Made by a program: the position numbers and the translations under genes. 64,000 nt of DNA from Lepturacanthus savala (taxonomy: Eukaryota > Chordata > Actinopteri > Scombriformes > Trichiuridae). The notes below the pieces were generated by a model. The model saw only the letters and a list, made by a program, of their open reading frames with translations, made no database searches and was not told the origin of the DNA. Where the stretch lies: positions 13,315,488 to 13,379,487 of the forward strand of contig CM060465.1 of NCBI GenBank assembly GCA_030544235.1, given 5' to 3'. Within the stretch, counting starts at the first letter, position 1. Each line of letters starts with the position of its first letter. Positions 26,003 through 52,559 of the stretch are shown here, in pieces.

Positions 26003-26829
26003 AACTTTTAGGTAAGTAGTTGTAAGCAAGTTTTGTCATTATTGCTACATGTAGGAAAAAGCAGGGGGGAGATATGAGGAGCCCGTATCTTAGCCGGGTA
26101 GCTTTAAGACTCTACAAAGTGCGTAGCCTGAAGAGTCTCTAGGTAGAATGAGGCTAGTTAAATGATGGTTAGCTCGGCTACAACGTTAACTTGTTTAGCT
26201 TGAACCAATAATGTTTGTCATGTAATGTCAAAATAGATAGGTGCTAGCATATTTATTGAAAGAATAATATACTAACAATATTTAACAACAAATTGTCATC
26301 TTGCGCCCTCTGTTGGATAAAAACAGACATACGGGTCATACTGGATCTGGTTTGATCTGATTTGTTTGTAAAGTTAAAGGCTTAAAATAAAGTTGAATTA
26401 TTACAAGTTATATTACAAGTTATGTGGACATCGACCAAAAGAGTTTTATTTAAGGTATTTGTGAGCACCAAAAGTTAAGCTCTCACATAACAGAGGGGAA
26501 CAGATCTTTTATTTCAACTGGAAATATCTAAATCTAAATAATAGGCTACTTAAAAAGAAAATAAAAAGTATGTTTTTGTTTTGCTCATCCCATTAATCAT
26601 CTTGTGACTTCTATATATTTATCTTGGGACCATTTTGACCTCTGATCTAGATGATAAAGGTAGTACTAAAATACTTAAAGGTTAAGCCTCGCACTCATCA
26701 GAAAATATGTGCAACAATACAAGAAATTTGACTTTGGATTTTTCTCTCTCCTGTGCACATACACATAACATATATTTTAATAATATGTTAACAAAAGAAA
26801 CCAATATATAAATATATTTAAATGAGTGT

Positions 26830-27310
26830 AACAGCACGATGGGCATGCAATGACAGGTGGATTACAGGGAGATCAGGGAGACGGCCTGGGTAAAGAAACT
26901 GTTCTTGTGTCTTGTAGTCTTGTCTGGTAGTAGAGCTCTGTAGCGTCTATGAGAATGGAGCAGATCAAAAAATACTTTGTGTGTGTCGTGAGGGGTCTGC
27001 ACTGATGTTTCGGGACGTTCTTTAATTCACGACTGGTATATGTCCTGAATAGAGGGCGGTTCAGCCCAGATGAATTGTTCCACAGACCCGATTGCAGTCT
27101 GTTCCTGTCCAGTTTGGTGTCTGATTCAATCCAGACAGTGATTGATGTGCACAGAACTGACTGGATGATAGAGATTTAAAAGATGATCAGCAGCTCCTGA
27201 GGCAATTTGAACTTCTTCAGCTGTTGCAGGAAGTACAACCTCTGCTGAGCCTTTTTCCTAATGAGGTCTGTGTAGGTCTTCCACTGGGACAGTCAGAAAA
27301 TGATCAAAAT
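26830..27310 (-). mobile_element. CR1/L2-like LINE remnant, minus strand
   Basis: On the minus strand, starting near 27270, the sequence reads KKAQQRLYFLQQLKKFKLPQ, then SIIQSVLCTSITVW, and later PLTTHTKYFLICS. This is the typical region downstream of the catalytic box in fish CR1/L2-type LINE reverse transcriptases. Stops and frame changes interrupt it, so it is a dead 3' fragment. Confidence 0.75.
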
Positions 27311-29799
27311 CTGTGCAGCAGGACTATAGATATTGTTTGTTAATTCCATGCATAGTAAAACTTTACTCGCTTCTCATGATACAGTTCTGGGAATAGAGTG
27401 AACATTTGATTTGTTATGTTTCTAATGTGGACTGGAGCCACTAGCCACAAGCAAAGTTGATGAGGGGTCAGCTAATCTCACTTCATTTTAATTCTACACA
27501 TACACAAAGTGTTCTCATTTTTTGTTGTAATAACTTGTATTCTTCAGACTACATGTATCAGACTTTTCACAGCTCCCTCTAGAGTCACAAAAGGCTATTA
27601 TAGGCATTTATTTTAACACATGTGCAATAGTACTTCACAAAATCCATAAAAAGACTTTGATATATGAAATTGATTGAGTTACCCTTTAAAATGGCCACAG
27701 TTGAAAAGATTTTCCTTTTTTTTTCAAGCTTTTTCTAGTTCATTTTATTATTTGATCTTATGACCATTAACAAAACCCAACATTGTTTAAATACAAACAA
27801 GTTGAATCTTTCAACCCATGCAATTGTTTTAGATTATGACATTTGAAAATGGGTGACTATGAAAAGTTATGTAATTGTTAGTGTAGAGTGTTTTCTGTTT
27901 CTCATAGAGAAACAAAACAAATACTTGTACTGTCTTAATTAAAAGTGCAAAAATCCATAAATAACATTTAAAAAACAGATAGAGAACAATATGCAGCAAC
28001 AGTACTCAACTGAGCCTGAATGTAAATTTAGCTTTATTTGTTCTTTTATAGGCCTTTTTCACAGAAGACATTTTATTTTTTCACAGTAGGAAACACATAA
28101 ATGTTGTTAATAAAATGAATGATGGCTGAATTCCATTCAGGTGCTTCACTTGAATAGAACAGATCCATTGTTATGGTTATTAGTAGCTTATCACCTGTAT
28201 ATTTCCTACCTGCTCATTAATAATTAGACTTTATTTAATCGTAAGGCAATATAAGAGAAACCTAAACATAGACCATAGTCTGATGAGGTTAATGTAATTA
28301 TGCTCATAGTAGGTTAACCATAATCACAGTAAGATATGTGGATTACTTAGATCCTTCTTAGATTTTTTGGGGCCAGTCAGAGCTTGTATTTACTTGAGTC
28401 AAATATCTGAAACTATCAAAGGTCAGGAAGATGGATACACCAGGCCTAGGATCCTAAATGAGGTCACTGCATAGAGTGCCGCCCTTCCAATCATGTACAT
28501 ACACATGTTTTACTATTATTTATCTTAAATATTACTAATTATTTTATTTATTTAAAATACATCATTGCACACATTGAAGGAACTGATGATTACATTTCAC
28601 TGTGATTGTACCTGAATGACACATTCTAATAATAAAGTAATAAAATATAACAGCATTACGCATCTTTCTAGATAAACTAATTATATGACTTGTAAACAGG
28701 ATTATTAAAGGGACTTGGCACCTTCGCAATTACACTAATGTCTTAATCACAGTGTTGGTCATAATTGACTACTGTGTGCATATAAACAATTCCATTGATT
28801 TACTACTTAACCCTATATAAGACACTCAATAGTTTACTCAGTAGTGGGAAATACAATGAGATTGGGGAGACGTTCTAGCCATTTTTATAATATAATTTGG
28901 CATCATCACTATCAGTTTTATAGTTGTACCGTGATGATTTTCACAATAAGAAAACTGCAGTTTATTGCATTGTGGGATTTTCAGAAACAAGCATTCTTTG
29001 GAAATGTTTGAGCATCCATGGATATAGTTACACACTAGGTCACTCAAATAAAATGCCAAAGGGTAAACATAATGCACTGTGCAGTACTGTGTGGTAAAAA
29101 AGCACAGTGTTACAAATAACATTAAGGGTGGCTCTGTGTTTCACTGTTGTTTCAGTATGAATAATGGAGAGTGAGGGAGTAAGCAAGCATGCATAATACC
29201 AGAAAAGTGCCTCCATTGTTTTAAATTAATCAAATAATCAATGCAGCTCTGGTGGATTTTTTAAAAAGTGTAAAAGGGGCTGTAGGGGCAGCGGACACAA
29301 TAGAAAAAAGTGTACATATCATGCACAGCATATTTATGTTTACTTGTTAAAAAGGTTGGTCCTCTTCCCAAAATAACTATCGTGTTTTTGTGTTAAATCA
29401 CAAATTTCAGTACAATGTTTCTGTTAAGTGTTTTTCAGAAGTAACTTTAGATTTAGATTTTTAATATGTAGTCAGTTCAGTTTAACAAAGTAATACTTGT
29501 TTGGAAATGTGGTTGTAATGTCTCTGTGGCATTATAATAGATGATAAAATATTTTTTGGAAGCTCAATGTAGGTTTCACAGATGAAAACTAACAATTGAA
29601 GATGTCACATTACTTTTTTCAATATAAAGCGAAGCTTCATGTTTCATTCATGTCACCACATTTCAGTTGAGTAGCGATTATTTTGTCACAGTCAAGTAGG
29701 TGTGTTCTGCTACGTCCTTGTCAGGGACACATCAGGACACATCATGCATCAAAATGATGATATGATGATATAGTGAGTACACAGGTTGTACTTGGCAAA

Positions 29800-30030
29800 G
29801 ACCTTTTCCACAGCAGCCATATTGATGTGAAACAGTAGGTAACCACAGGTGTTACCAATAATACAAATTAAGGTTCTCTTTCATTCAAGTCAAAAAGAGT
29901 CAAGATGCCATTGTGCATGCTGACTTACTGGAAATGCTCTGCTACACTAAATTAAACCTTATTCAGTATCCTTCCTAGCACCTGTGTTTACCTACTATTT
30001 TATGTCAATATGGCTGCAGTGAAAAAGGAC
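29800..30030. mobile_element. MITE copy 1 with about 50-bp terminal inverted repeats
   Basis: The left arm at about 29801-29850 (containing GCAGCCATATTGATGTGAAA) is an inverted copy, with a few mismatches, of the right arm at about 29980-30029. The middle is about 130 bp and has no coding capacity. A second, inverted copy lies in a CPT1A intron near 36000-36140. Short size and long arms fit a non-autonomous DNA transposon. The superfamily was not assigned. Confidence 0.75.
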
Positions 30031-30349
30031 TATTCAGAAAGGCCCACATGTTTGTGGCAAATTGCTATTTGCAGCATAATTATGGCTCTGGAGCAATTGC
30101 ACTAAGCCTACTCTCCACTCTCTACAGCTGAAATAGCTGAAGGGAGTAGACTTAGAGCAAAGCCTAAACACCATTTAAACTTTAACTTGTAGACACATGT
30201 CTTGTGTATTAATAAATTATTCCACATGCTCCTCCTTGACTCCAATAAAAGGACTTTCAGGATCTTACACCAAATCATGCCAAAACTTTATTGAAGTCCT
30301 TACAGTGATAATTGGTCATGTTATTTTCTGATAAGAGATACTGTTTTGT

Positions 30350-30362
30350 TAGTCAAAGGTCA
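30350..30362 (+). promoter_or_regulatory. DR1-like nuclear receptor motif upstream of CPT1A
   Basis: TAGTCAAAGGTCA has a perfect second half-site (AGGTCA), a one-base A spacer and a first half-site with two mismatches. It lies about 0.8 kb upstream of the probable CPT1A exon 1. PPAR/RXR and HNF4 use DR1 sites, and CPT1A is a known PPARα target in mammals. A chance match is quite possible. Confidence 0.25.
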
Positions 30363-30999
30363 AATGGGAGACCAGCGCAGAGGGAGAAAAATGGTGTTTT
30401 TCTCCACATTTCAGTCTGCCTCTACCTGCAGTGTAGCCGTCGTCATTGGCAACCAGTTCAAGTTGCTGTGGTAACCTCTGAGGCTCAGGCCCTAGCTCGT
30501 TAAGGTTTATAAACGAACACCTCGTTAACATGTTTAAACACTGAACCACTCATACACATATGAGTATGCAGTATGAGTATGACGGGTCATCATAACATTT
30601 GTCACCTTACACACACATCTTAGTGAAAACAAGCACAAAATAATGAATACACATCTTACTACTTATTTTTATTAGAAGTCTGGAAAAAAGAATGGAATTT
30701 TGGAATGAGAAAGGTGTATAGTTAACCTAGGGCATAACAAATATGGAAAGGAACATGTTGTATATAATATAAAGTTACTAGTATTATGATTAAAATATTT
30801 ATAATAGTATCATAATGTACACATTCTGGCAGTAGCCCCCAGAGCCCTTTCAAAATTTCCCTTGAGGATTTATTTTAGTTAATAATAATCATTACAAAAA
30901 TAAAGTGGATTATTATTATTATTATTATTAATATGTCTTTGCATTGGTTACCCTGCGCCCCCATGTAATCTTCAGAAAACACGGCAGTGGGTCATGTCC

Positions 31000-31500
31000 T
31001 CAGTGGGTCGCTGTTCAGTCCTGCTTGCCACAAAAATGAGAGAAATTTGACGTTGCAAAAGGGGCAGGACGTGTATACAGTCTGCGCTCCCATTCATGTT
31101 GGTTGTAGTCCCCGGCGACAGGCAGGCCGTGTCACATCCTCGCCAAAACACACAGCTCTGCTCTCAGACTATTAGAAAGGCTCGGTGAGTAATACTTTGT
31201 CCTTTTCAGCGCGTTTCTTTACCCCTCTCCTTCTCCCTCTTGCTCTTTTTCTTTTCTTTCTCTCTCTGTATTTCTCTCGCTGCAGTTTTAGGAGAAGCTG
31301 TGTAAAATATGGTTGCAGGCTAGCTGAACGTAGAGGGGGGAAAAGAGAAAGAAAGCTGTCGTAATCGGGGCAGTTTGCGTTAAATATACAATTGTTGTAT
31401 TTCCTTAGCGACGCAGTGCGTATACAGCTGTGCGGTGTTTACATGACGCACTTTTTTTAATCGTTGCGTTGCCGTAACTGGGCGGTTCGTGTGCGTGTTT
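31000..31500 (+). promoter_or_regulatory. CPT1A promoter and probable non-coding exon 1
   Basis: The sequence becomes GC-richer with scattered CpG. A strong donor (GGCTCG then GTGAGT at 31185-31190) closes a probable non-coding first exon ending at 31184. It is followed by a pyrimidine-rich tract and more CpG. Position upstream of the coding exons on the same strand suggests the CPT1A start. The transcription start site cannot be fixed; it is probably within about 31000-31150. Confidence 0.45.
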
Positions 31501-32813
31501 AGCCGGTAGCCGTCATAAATCAAGTACATACCGGCAGATTTCGTCTTGTTTAAGCCCATTTGCGCTCACAGCCATTTCTCCCGCTGTCGTTGTTGTAACT
31601 GCGGGTTGTGAACATACTGTATGTGTTGAAGAGGCCTCCGCATTAAACATTTTCCATCTTTTATGACTTTACCCATTTCTTGTATTTTGCGACCTCACGG
31701 TGGACAGTCCAGGTAGTACTCGTGTGTTCATAACACCGATGTAGGCAAAAGTCCAAATAAAGGTCATTCATTGACAAACACCTGGCAGCTTCATTACAAA
31801 ACATGTTGTAAAGTGTGTTGTTCAGTATTGATATAGGTGTGTACCGGTGAACTGTGGTGTGTAATAACGAAGTAAAAAAAAAAGACAGAAATTAATATAC
31901 GCGTAGAAATGTCACCTGCGCCTGAAGGTCAGTAAAAGCAGGGTTGTCATGGTGTCCTTCCTGTAGGGGCGAGCTGTAGAGATCATACACTATACATGGA
32001 TTTAGCTATTACATATATTTTTAAATACATAGTTCATTCCCACCTAGGGGTGTGCACCCGGTGACCCCATTTCCCACAGACCACGTGGGCAGGATACTCG
32101 ACTTGATGCCATTATGATACATTTATATGTAACCTACATATCTAACCTACATATGCTGAGCAGATGCGTGTGGTTGAAAAAACTTCCTTGCTTAACAGAA
32201 TCATCATGCAGATGCAACGTTAATCGGGGGTAGTTAACATAACGAATCCATCAATTGATACGAGGGGGGTTTTTAAATATAGACAAATAAATTACTAGAA
32301 GCTGATTTTACATATTCCAGAACAAGCCGTATGCTTTCAGCGTGGCAACAATGGGATATGATCGGTGGCATAGGAGCATTAGTGAATACGATGTTGGCTG
32401 TTTAACCTGGTATCTAAGCGGCACAGCGCTGCGACCTTTCCCCTAGTTTCTGCAGCACTGGGTGGATCATGTGATGGTAGAAAGTAGTTGGGGGAGGGGA
32501 CTGGCTGCTTCTTCAGAGGGCTGAAAAAGCAGAAACGACGTGTCGTGCTTTTAGATTGCTCTTGGTTGAGGTAAAAAACAGAAACGACTTGAACCTTTTT
32601 GCAGAAGTGATGCTATCGCTGCCAGTCTTAATGAAAAAGCATGAGCGTGAAAATTAAATACAGCAAAGCCTTAGCAAAAACAACACTTTACTAAACGTTT
32701 CAGGCAATGACATCAATCATAAATAGATGCTGTAATGGTGCTTATATTTCTGAATGCAGTTAAAGGCTGTGGAAACAGCATCATCAGTCAGGTGCTTTTT
32801 TTTTGGCTCCCAT

Positions 32814-32831
32814 GTGAAGGTCGTGAAGGTC
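32814..32831 (+). promoter_or_regulatory. Tandem AGGTC half-sites (DR3 spacing) in CPT1A intron 1
   Basis: GTGAAGGTC is repeated perfectly twice in tandem, placing two AGGTC half-sites three bases apart. DR3 spacing is used by vitamin D and some thyroid or orphan receptors. It may simply be a small tandem duplication. Confidence 0.2.
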
Positions 32832-33103
32832 TAGGATCCCAATAGTGGTAAATCATATATTTATAATAGTTATTGTAAATGAACACATGCTTCTGATGCA
32901 TTGAAAACCTGCAGATTGATATTGCAGGTAATTAACCAAGAATATCAAGATAATCATGCATTATATTTTTACACTACATGTCATATGCCAGTGTGGATCT
33001 CTAATGAAATAACATCAACAAGAAAACCTTGAGGATAGCATAGAAAATATATGTCTCATCTAATGGATGCAGGTTTTATCAGAAATTATCTAACTTTTAT
33101 ATC

Positions 33104-33627
33104 GTCACCCTATTAAAATAACAGCCCAAGTCATTTTTTGATGAAAGCAAGTTTTTGTCCGAAATCACCTCTTGATGCTGGCCAGGTCTGGTAAAATCAC
33201 CTTAATCCTAAATTGAAAGGATCATCGTCTTTATGCCCTATAGGACAATGGCCTAAGTAAAAAAAAAAAGCAACTTAGGCCATTTTATTTTTTGCCTAAG
33301 TGAAAGTTTTTTATTCTTTAGGATAAAATGCCTTGACTTGGGCAAATTAACAAGCTTTCAGCAGCTGCTCCAAGAAGCAAGATAATCTATGATTCAGAAG
33401 AAGCTCTAAACATGATTTGTGAATCAGTTTCAACTGGAGAGTGATAAGGTTTATTATCATGAAGTCTATTCTGTTACATAATTGACACACAGCGTTTTAT
33501 ATGAGTCCACAGTCATCCACTATCAAGGCCCTTTTGATAGAAAATATTATTTTCTCTGCATTTGAAAAGTTTTTTGGGTTGCCAAAAATCGAAAAAATGA
33601 CTTAGACCATTATTTTAATAGGGTGAC
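33104..33627. mobile_element. Inverted-repeat DNA element, 524 bp, with internal hairpin
   Basis: The ends 33104-33141 and 33590-33627 are inverted copies beginning GTCACCCTATTAAAATAA, with a few mismatches further in. Inside, 33247-33258 (AATGGCCTAAGT) and 33273-33284 form a perfect 12-bp stem, and a CCTAAGT motif recurs nearby. There is no open frame of note. A further end-like copy, GTCACCCTATTATTTGCCC, occurs just outside at about 33711. This fits a non-autonomous DNA transposon. Target-site duplications are not clear because both flanks are TATAT-like. Confidence 0.7.
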
Positions 33628-34750
33628 AATATATCCTATAATAAATAATAAAAAATGGAATTTATAGGCAAGAAAATGATAAGCACTGAGCCCCAATAAT
33701 ATTAACATTAGTCACCCTATTATTTGCCCAGTTACAAAAGGTATTAGATACTGATTGACATGCATTGACAAGACACTTGTCAATATGACCTTTAAACCGG
33801 ACTGTATAGACTATCCTATTATCATGGTTATCGCCCATAACCCCCTTTATTTGAGAAGATTTCGCATCAAGGAATCTTCCAACACTGAAAGTGGCGACTG
33901 AGGCAGAGTACAAAGATCAGACATTTTTTCACCTCTAATGTCTCCTCTTCAGGCTTAAAGAAAAAGTTCTGATGAAGTTTGTCTTTGTTGACACACCTGT
34001 TCTCATCATAAAAAAATAATTAAAAACATTGCATCTCATTATTATTATTATTATTATTAAACAACTGATAATTTACTTAAGGTTTACAATTTTACAATAG
34101 GATGTTTAATTTTAGTGCATGTATCACCATTTTCGTTGTCTTGTCACAAAGGGAAAGCCGCCACACCTGCCTAACCAGTTCTGATTATTGACAGTATGAT
34201 GACCTCCCAGTATACCTCTTTCGGTGTCAGCTTACAGGAATTTTTTTGTTAATTTGGTAATTCCTCATAAAACCTTGTACATGAAGCCTATTCATGGTGG
34301 ACTTTTCATTTATTCATGATATTTAACATACTGATGGGGAGCCTACATTAAACTACTGATTGTTTATTAAGGCTGTACTATGCGTAAATAAAAAAAAAAA
34401 ACAGATGCTCACTTAGTACAGATGTGTCCGCATTTTAACTCTGGCAATTAAAAAATAAGTAAACCTGAATACTGTGTGTCTGAGTAAACATGCAGCCATT
34501 CTTCTATCTAGCTCATTGTAAACTCTACCCCAGTGTTTTCAAATCCAATAATCCTTTCTGACTCAGAGGTTGTTTCTCTACAAAGAGCTTAAATTGATTA
34601 AATCTTAGAGGACATTGGATAGACAACAGGGTTGTTGGGGAACAAGCAGTACTGATTTCAAGGAACCGTGACCATCAAATATATTTTCATTATTCCATCA
34701 TCTCATTCTGCTTACCTTTGTCTCAGTGACCCTGCACAGTCGTAGCCACC

Positions 34751-48929
<14,179 letters not shown>

Positions 48930-51180
48930 TCGCCCTCTGGTTGGGCAGAATGAAAATAAGAAGTTGTTTTAGCAAGACATGTATTCTTTCTGAAGCTTGT
49001 ACAGAATCATATGTTGGGTTTGGGATTATTTTGTTAATTGATATTACAGAAATAAGGATATTTGAAAGGTTTTGGAAACACTACTGTCAATGTGTTTGTA
49101 GGGTCTTCATGTGTATTATATAATTAGGGAAGGTGAGATTCTGGTGGTATTTGGTACAGACAGTGTAAAGGGGTCTGTACACACCGGTGCCTTAGTGACC
49201 CGCTAATGTAAAAAGGGCAGAAAGGGAGGAGAAAAATAGAGCCCCTCTAGTCTGAGATCAAAGTGTGTATCAATGCAGTAAAAGACATTTCAGCAGAGGG
49301 ATTGTTTAGTAGCGTCATCTAATATTTGAAGTATGTTTTAAGTTTAAAGATGGTGCAATATTTTTTAGTAGTTTTATCCCAAATTTGGAAACCTTTTGAA
49401 TTCCTTAGATTTTTAGTTAGTGCATCATGCATAACAACAAATCTGATGCTAAATAATGTCAACAAGTTGCATGTTGCATTGTGTCTATTCTTTTCAGACG
49501 GCTCCATTCAGATGCAGAGTCTGATTCTCCAGTATCCAGTAATCAATGATTATTTGATGAAACCTGTAGACTCGGGTGATGTCCAAAAAGTAATATGCAA
49601 TCCATATATATATCAAGGGTGGGAGGGGGGAGGGGTGAAAAAAAGACACAAAAAGACAAAACGATGTAATTGTAATGTTAGATTTCATGTTTTAGTTATT
49701 TTCAGCCTTGATGTAAAAGAGCTGAGAGTTGCAGCAGACCTGCAGTTTTCAGGAGTTTGTTCCAGATATGCGGAGAATAAAAACTGAACGCTGCTTCTCC
49801 ATAAAGTTCTACATGCCAGTGTACATTGTAGAGCAAGCAATGCAGTGAAATAAAACTAATACTCGCAGCAGGACAGACAAAAAAGTAATTAAAAAGTATT
49901 TGTTTCGATATACACTGAAATATGCATATGGACCGAATTATCAAAATATTGAAAATCAAACGAAACTTGGAAGCCTGTAGGAGTAAAGCTGTTGATCTCT
50001 AATATTGAACTTCGATCTGGAAAGTGAGCCTTTATCAGTTAGATTCTGGACACCAATACAAAAAGACCAACCACGAAGCACTGTTCCTACTGTCTAAACA
50101 GCAGATCTACATTGTCTTTCTCACTCAAGTGCACAGCCGGTGTTTTTAGCTGCTGCGATTGTATGATGTAGTGATGACGATTGCGAGCGTGCGTGTGTGT
50201 GTTTGTCATTTTCATACTCAGGTTTTCCTAACTTGGCCTAGTATTCTAGGATGTTGGCTTCAGCATTGGAAAATTAGTGCTTATGTTGGTACGTGTACAA
50301 CAGTAAAAAAAAAAAAAAGATGCAGTACAATGTTGAGCTGGTGGGTTGTATAGCATTAACTCTGCTGTTGAAGTGAGGGATTGGGCAGGACAGGGTGTAT
50401 GTCTGGGGTGAATCTCACTTAGACAACTAGACGTGTGAGTGAGTGTGTAACCAACGGTGACTTGCTTTTTTTTGTTTGTCGTGTTTAAAAAGAAAAGAAA
50501 AAAGAAAAAAAAGAGTGGGTTAACTGTACTCTGCACTGTACTGTGCACTCCATGACTGACCTTCAAACTAACCAGTTCCTAACTTCCTTGGTAGCCTTTT
50601 CGCTCATCATGAACCATTGTAAAGAGTGAACTTTCAAATGTCCAATATCAGTTACAGCCTAGCGGTGTTGCAGCTTTTGTTGCGTAGCCAGGATGAGGCG
50701 CAGAATCGCTTTGTGGGTTTGTTATATCCCTCCAGTACAATAGGAAGTGCTTAGGAAATGCAGATATAGAGAGATGCTCCCGTGGTTAGGAATGCACCTC
50801 TGTTATTATGTATATGTTGTCAGTACATCACTATTTATTTTATTTTTCATGTTTTAACCTCTTTATATACACAACTATTTGACTCGCACATTTTACCAGC
50901 TGAATGCAGCAAATGAGCATCAACGCTTTGCTGATTTAAGAAGTGAAAACGAACAAATCGCTTTTCTACATGACCGTTGTGTTATCGCAGACTGTGCCAG
51001 TATGTTGTAATTGTATGACTTTTTATCTCAGTAGACCTCATGTTTACACTGCTGCATGTTTGTTTTTTGAAGATGATGTACGGTTTGCCTTTTAATTAAA
51101 AAAAAAAAATGTGTAAAAAGACAAGCAGCTGATATACCAAAACCACGGTCTAACAATAAAGTGAATGTCAGACAGCTGTA
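48930..51180 (+). other. CPT1A 3' UTR
   Basis: Non-coding sequence follows the TGA at 48927-48929. AATAAA signals occur at 49776-49781 and 51155-51160. The latter is followed by a GT-rich stretch (GTGTGTCGTC near 51189), making it the likely main poly(A) site. An upstream site would give a shorter 3' UTR. Open frames inside (for example 49326-49787) lack family motifs. Confidence 0.6.
51155..51160 (+). terminator. Probable CPT1A poly(A) signal
   Basis: A canonical AATAAA is followed within about 35 bases by a GT-rich downstream element. Confidence 0.6.
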
Positions 51181-52516
51181 TCATCCGAGTGTGTCGTCTT
51201 TTACTTGCAATCTGTTTTAACAGTGTGAGAATGTGTATTCCCCTTTACACTATGTGAAGACTGTAAACTTCAAGACAAGATTGGGATAAATCCCTAAATT
51301 TCCAGCTTGATATATTTGAAAATCTGCTGTTTTCTTTTGAATATCGTTGGATTTTTTTTAATTAGTTTTTATTAGCTTCTTCTATTTAGACCCAATATAT
51401 AATTAGATAAAAAGATGTGAGACTTAACACTGAAAAAAGAAAATGGTGAACCAACATAATTTAATTGTTTCAATTAGTAACACCTAAATGAATTAAGTTC
51501 AGTGAAATTAAATTAATTGAAGTAACTCTATTATTTTTTTAGACATGCTAACTGTTTTGTAAGTAAATGCTAACATAGCAACAAGCTCACAACGACAATG
51601 GTGTCAAGCTGATGCTTAGCAGGCTGCTAAAATTGATAGTTGTTTGGTATATAAAATGGCACAAAATGTCAATCATGCTTTCCCACAGCTGAAGATTCAT
51701 CCTATGAAATGTCTTCTTTTTTTTCCAGACCAACATTCAACAACCCCAACATCATCAGTTTACTGTTATAGAAGAACAGAAAACACAAAATAATTTTTGA
51801 GAGGCTGGACTATGGAATATGGGCATTTTCTTCTTTAAAAAGACACAAATAAATGAATTGATTATTAAATAGTTGGCAATTCATTTAAGAGTTTCAACTG
51901 ATCGATTAATCAACTAATCATTGTAGTTCTATTGCTAAGTTTAGCATGTTAATGTGCTAACATTTGCTAATTAGCCCAAATCACAAAGTAAAGCTGAGGC
52001 TAATGGGAATGTGTTTAGCCTGAAAACTGCAAGACGATACAGCAGGTGACAATTTTAGGAAGAAAAAAAAAGTCATGCATTTTGCTCCATGATGATTTTT
52101 TTTAGCCCTTGTTTGCATCGTATTTCGAGGACAGCCTGTGGTCAGAGCTTTATTTACCAGCTTTTCTTAGTCTCTACGATCTGTAAACCTCCTTGACAAT
52201 TGCTAGTGGTGTTAAAACAAGATCTCTCCTTCCTTAGCTCAAAGTGTTTACTGGATCACAAGGAGGCTGCTGCAGCGTGGGCCTGTCCCCGTGCCAGGTG
52301 GTCGGGCTCAAATGGACGGACATGGAGAGCCAGTTCCGCCTGAGGGAATTAATATGTCCCCTCGCTGCAGCCGCAGGCGGGCGTGTTCACCTATTAACTC
52401 AAATTAACCCGGAAGATGTTTAAAGGCGACGCGAGGTGACAGAATTCCAAGGAGAGCATGTGACACTTTTCTCTCTAGCTCCTGTCCACCACTTGTGCAC
52501 AGTCCCCCCTTTTCAA

Positions 52517-52525
<9 letters not shown>

Positions 52526-52556
<31 letters not shown>
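52526..52556. repeat. CA microsatellite, about 15 units
   Basis: An uninterrupted CA dinucleotide run follows a CT-rich stretch. Confidence 0.95.

Positions 52557-52559
<3 letters not shown>

Larger units (their letters stand above)
25451..31000. other. Head-to-head intergenic region between USP6NL-like gene and CPT1A
   Basis: No coding exon was recognised here. The region contains a 265-bp inverted-repeat element at 25738-26002, a minus-strand LINE remnant at about 26830-27310, a MITE at 29800-30030, a DR1-like nuclear receptor motif at 30350-30362 and an ATT run near 30910. The rest is AT-rich sequence without recognisable features. Confidence 0.55.
31185..34726 (+). other. CPT1A first intron
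   Basis: This is intron from the probable exon 1 donor to the acceptor before the start codon (TCTCAG at 34721-34726). No coding exon was recognised. It holds a tandem AGGTC half-site pair at 32814-32831, a 524-bp inverted-repeat element at 33104-33627 and an ATT run near 34040. Confidence 0.5.

Noticed and set aside
33662..33913. 83-codon minus-strand open frame
   Set aside because: It lies next to an inverted-repeat element in an intron, with no domain similarity.
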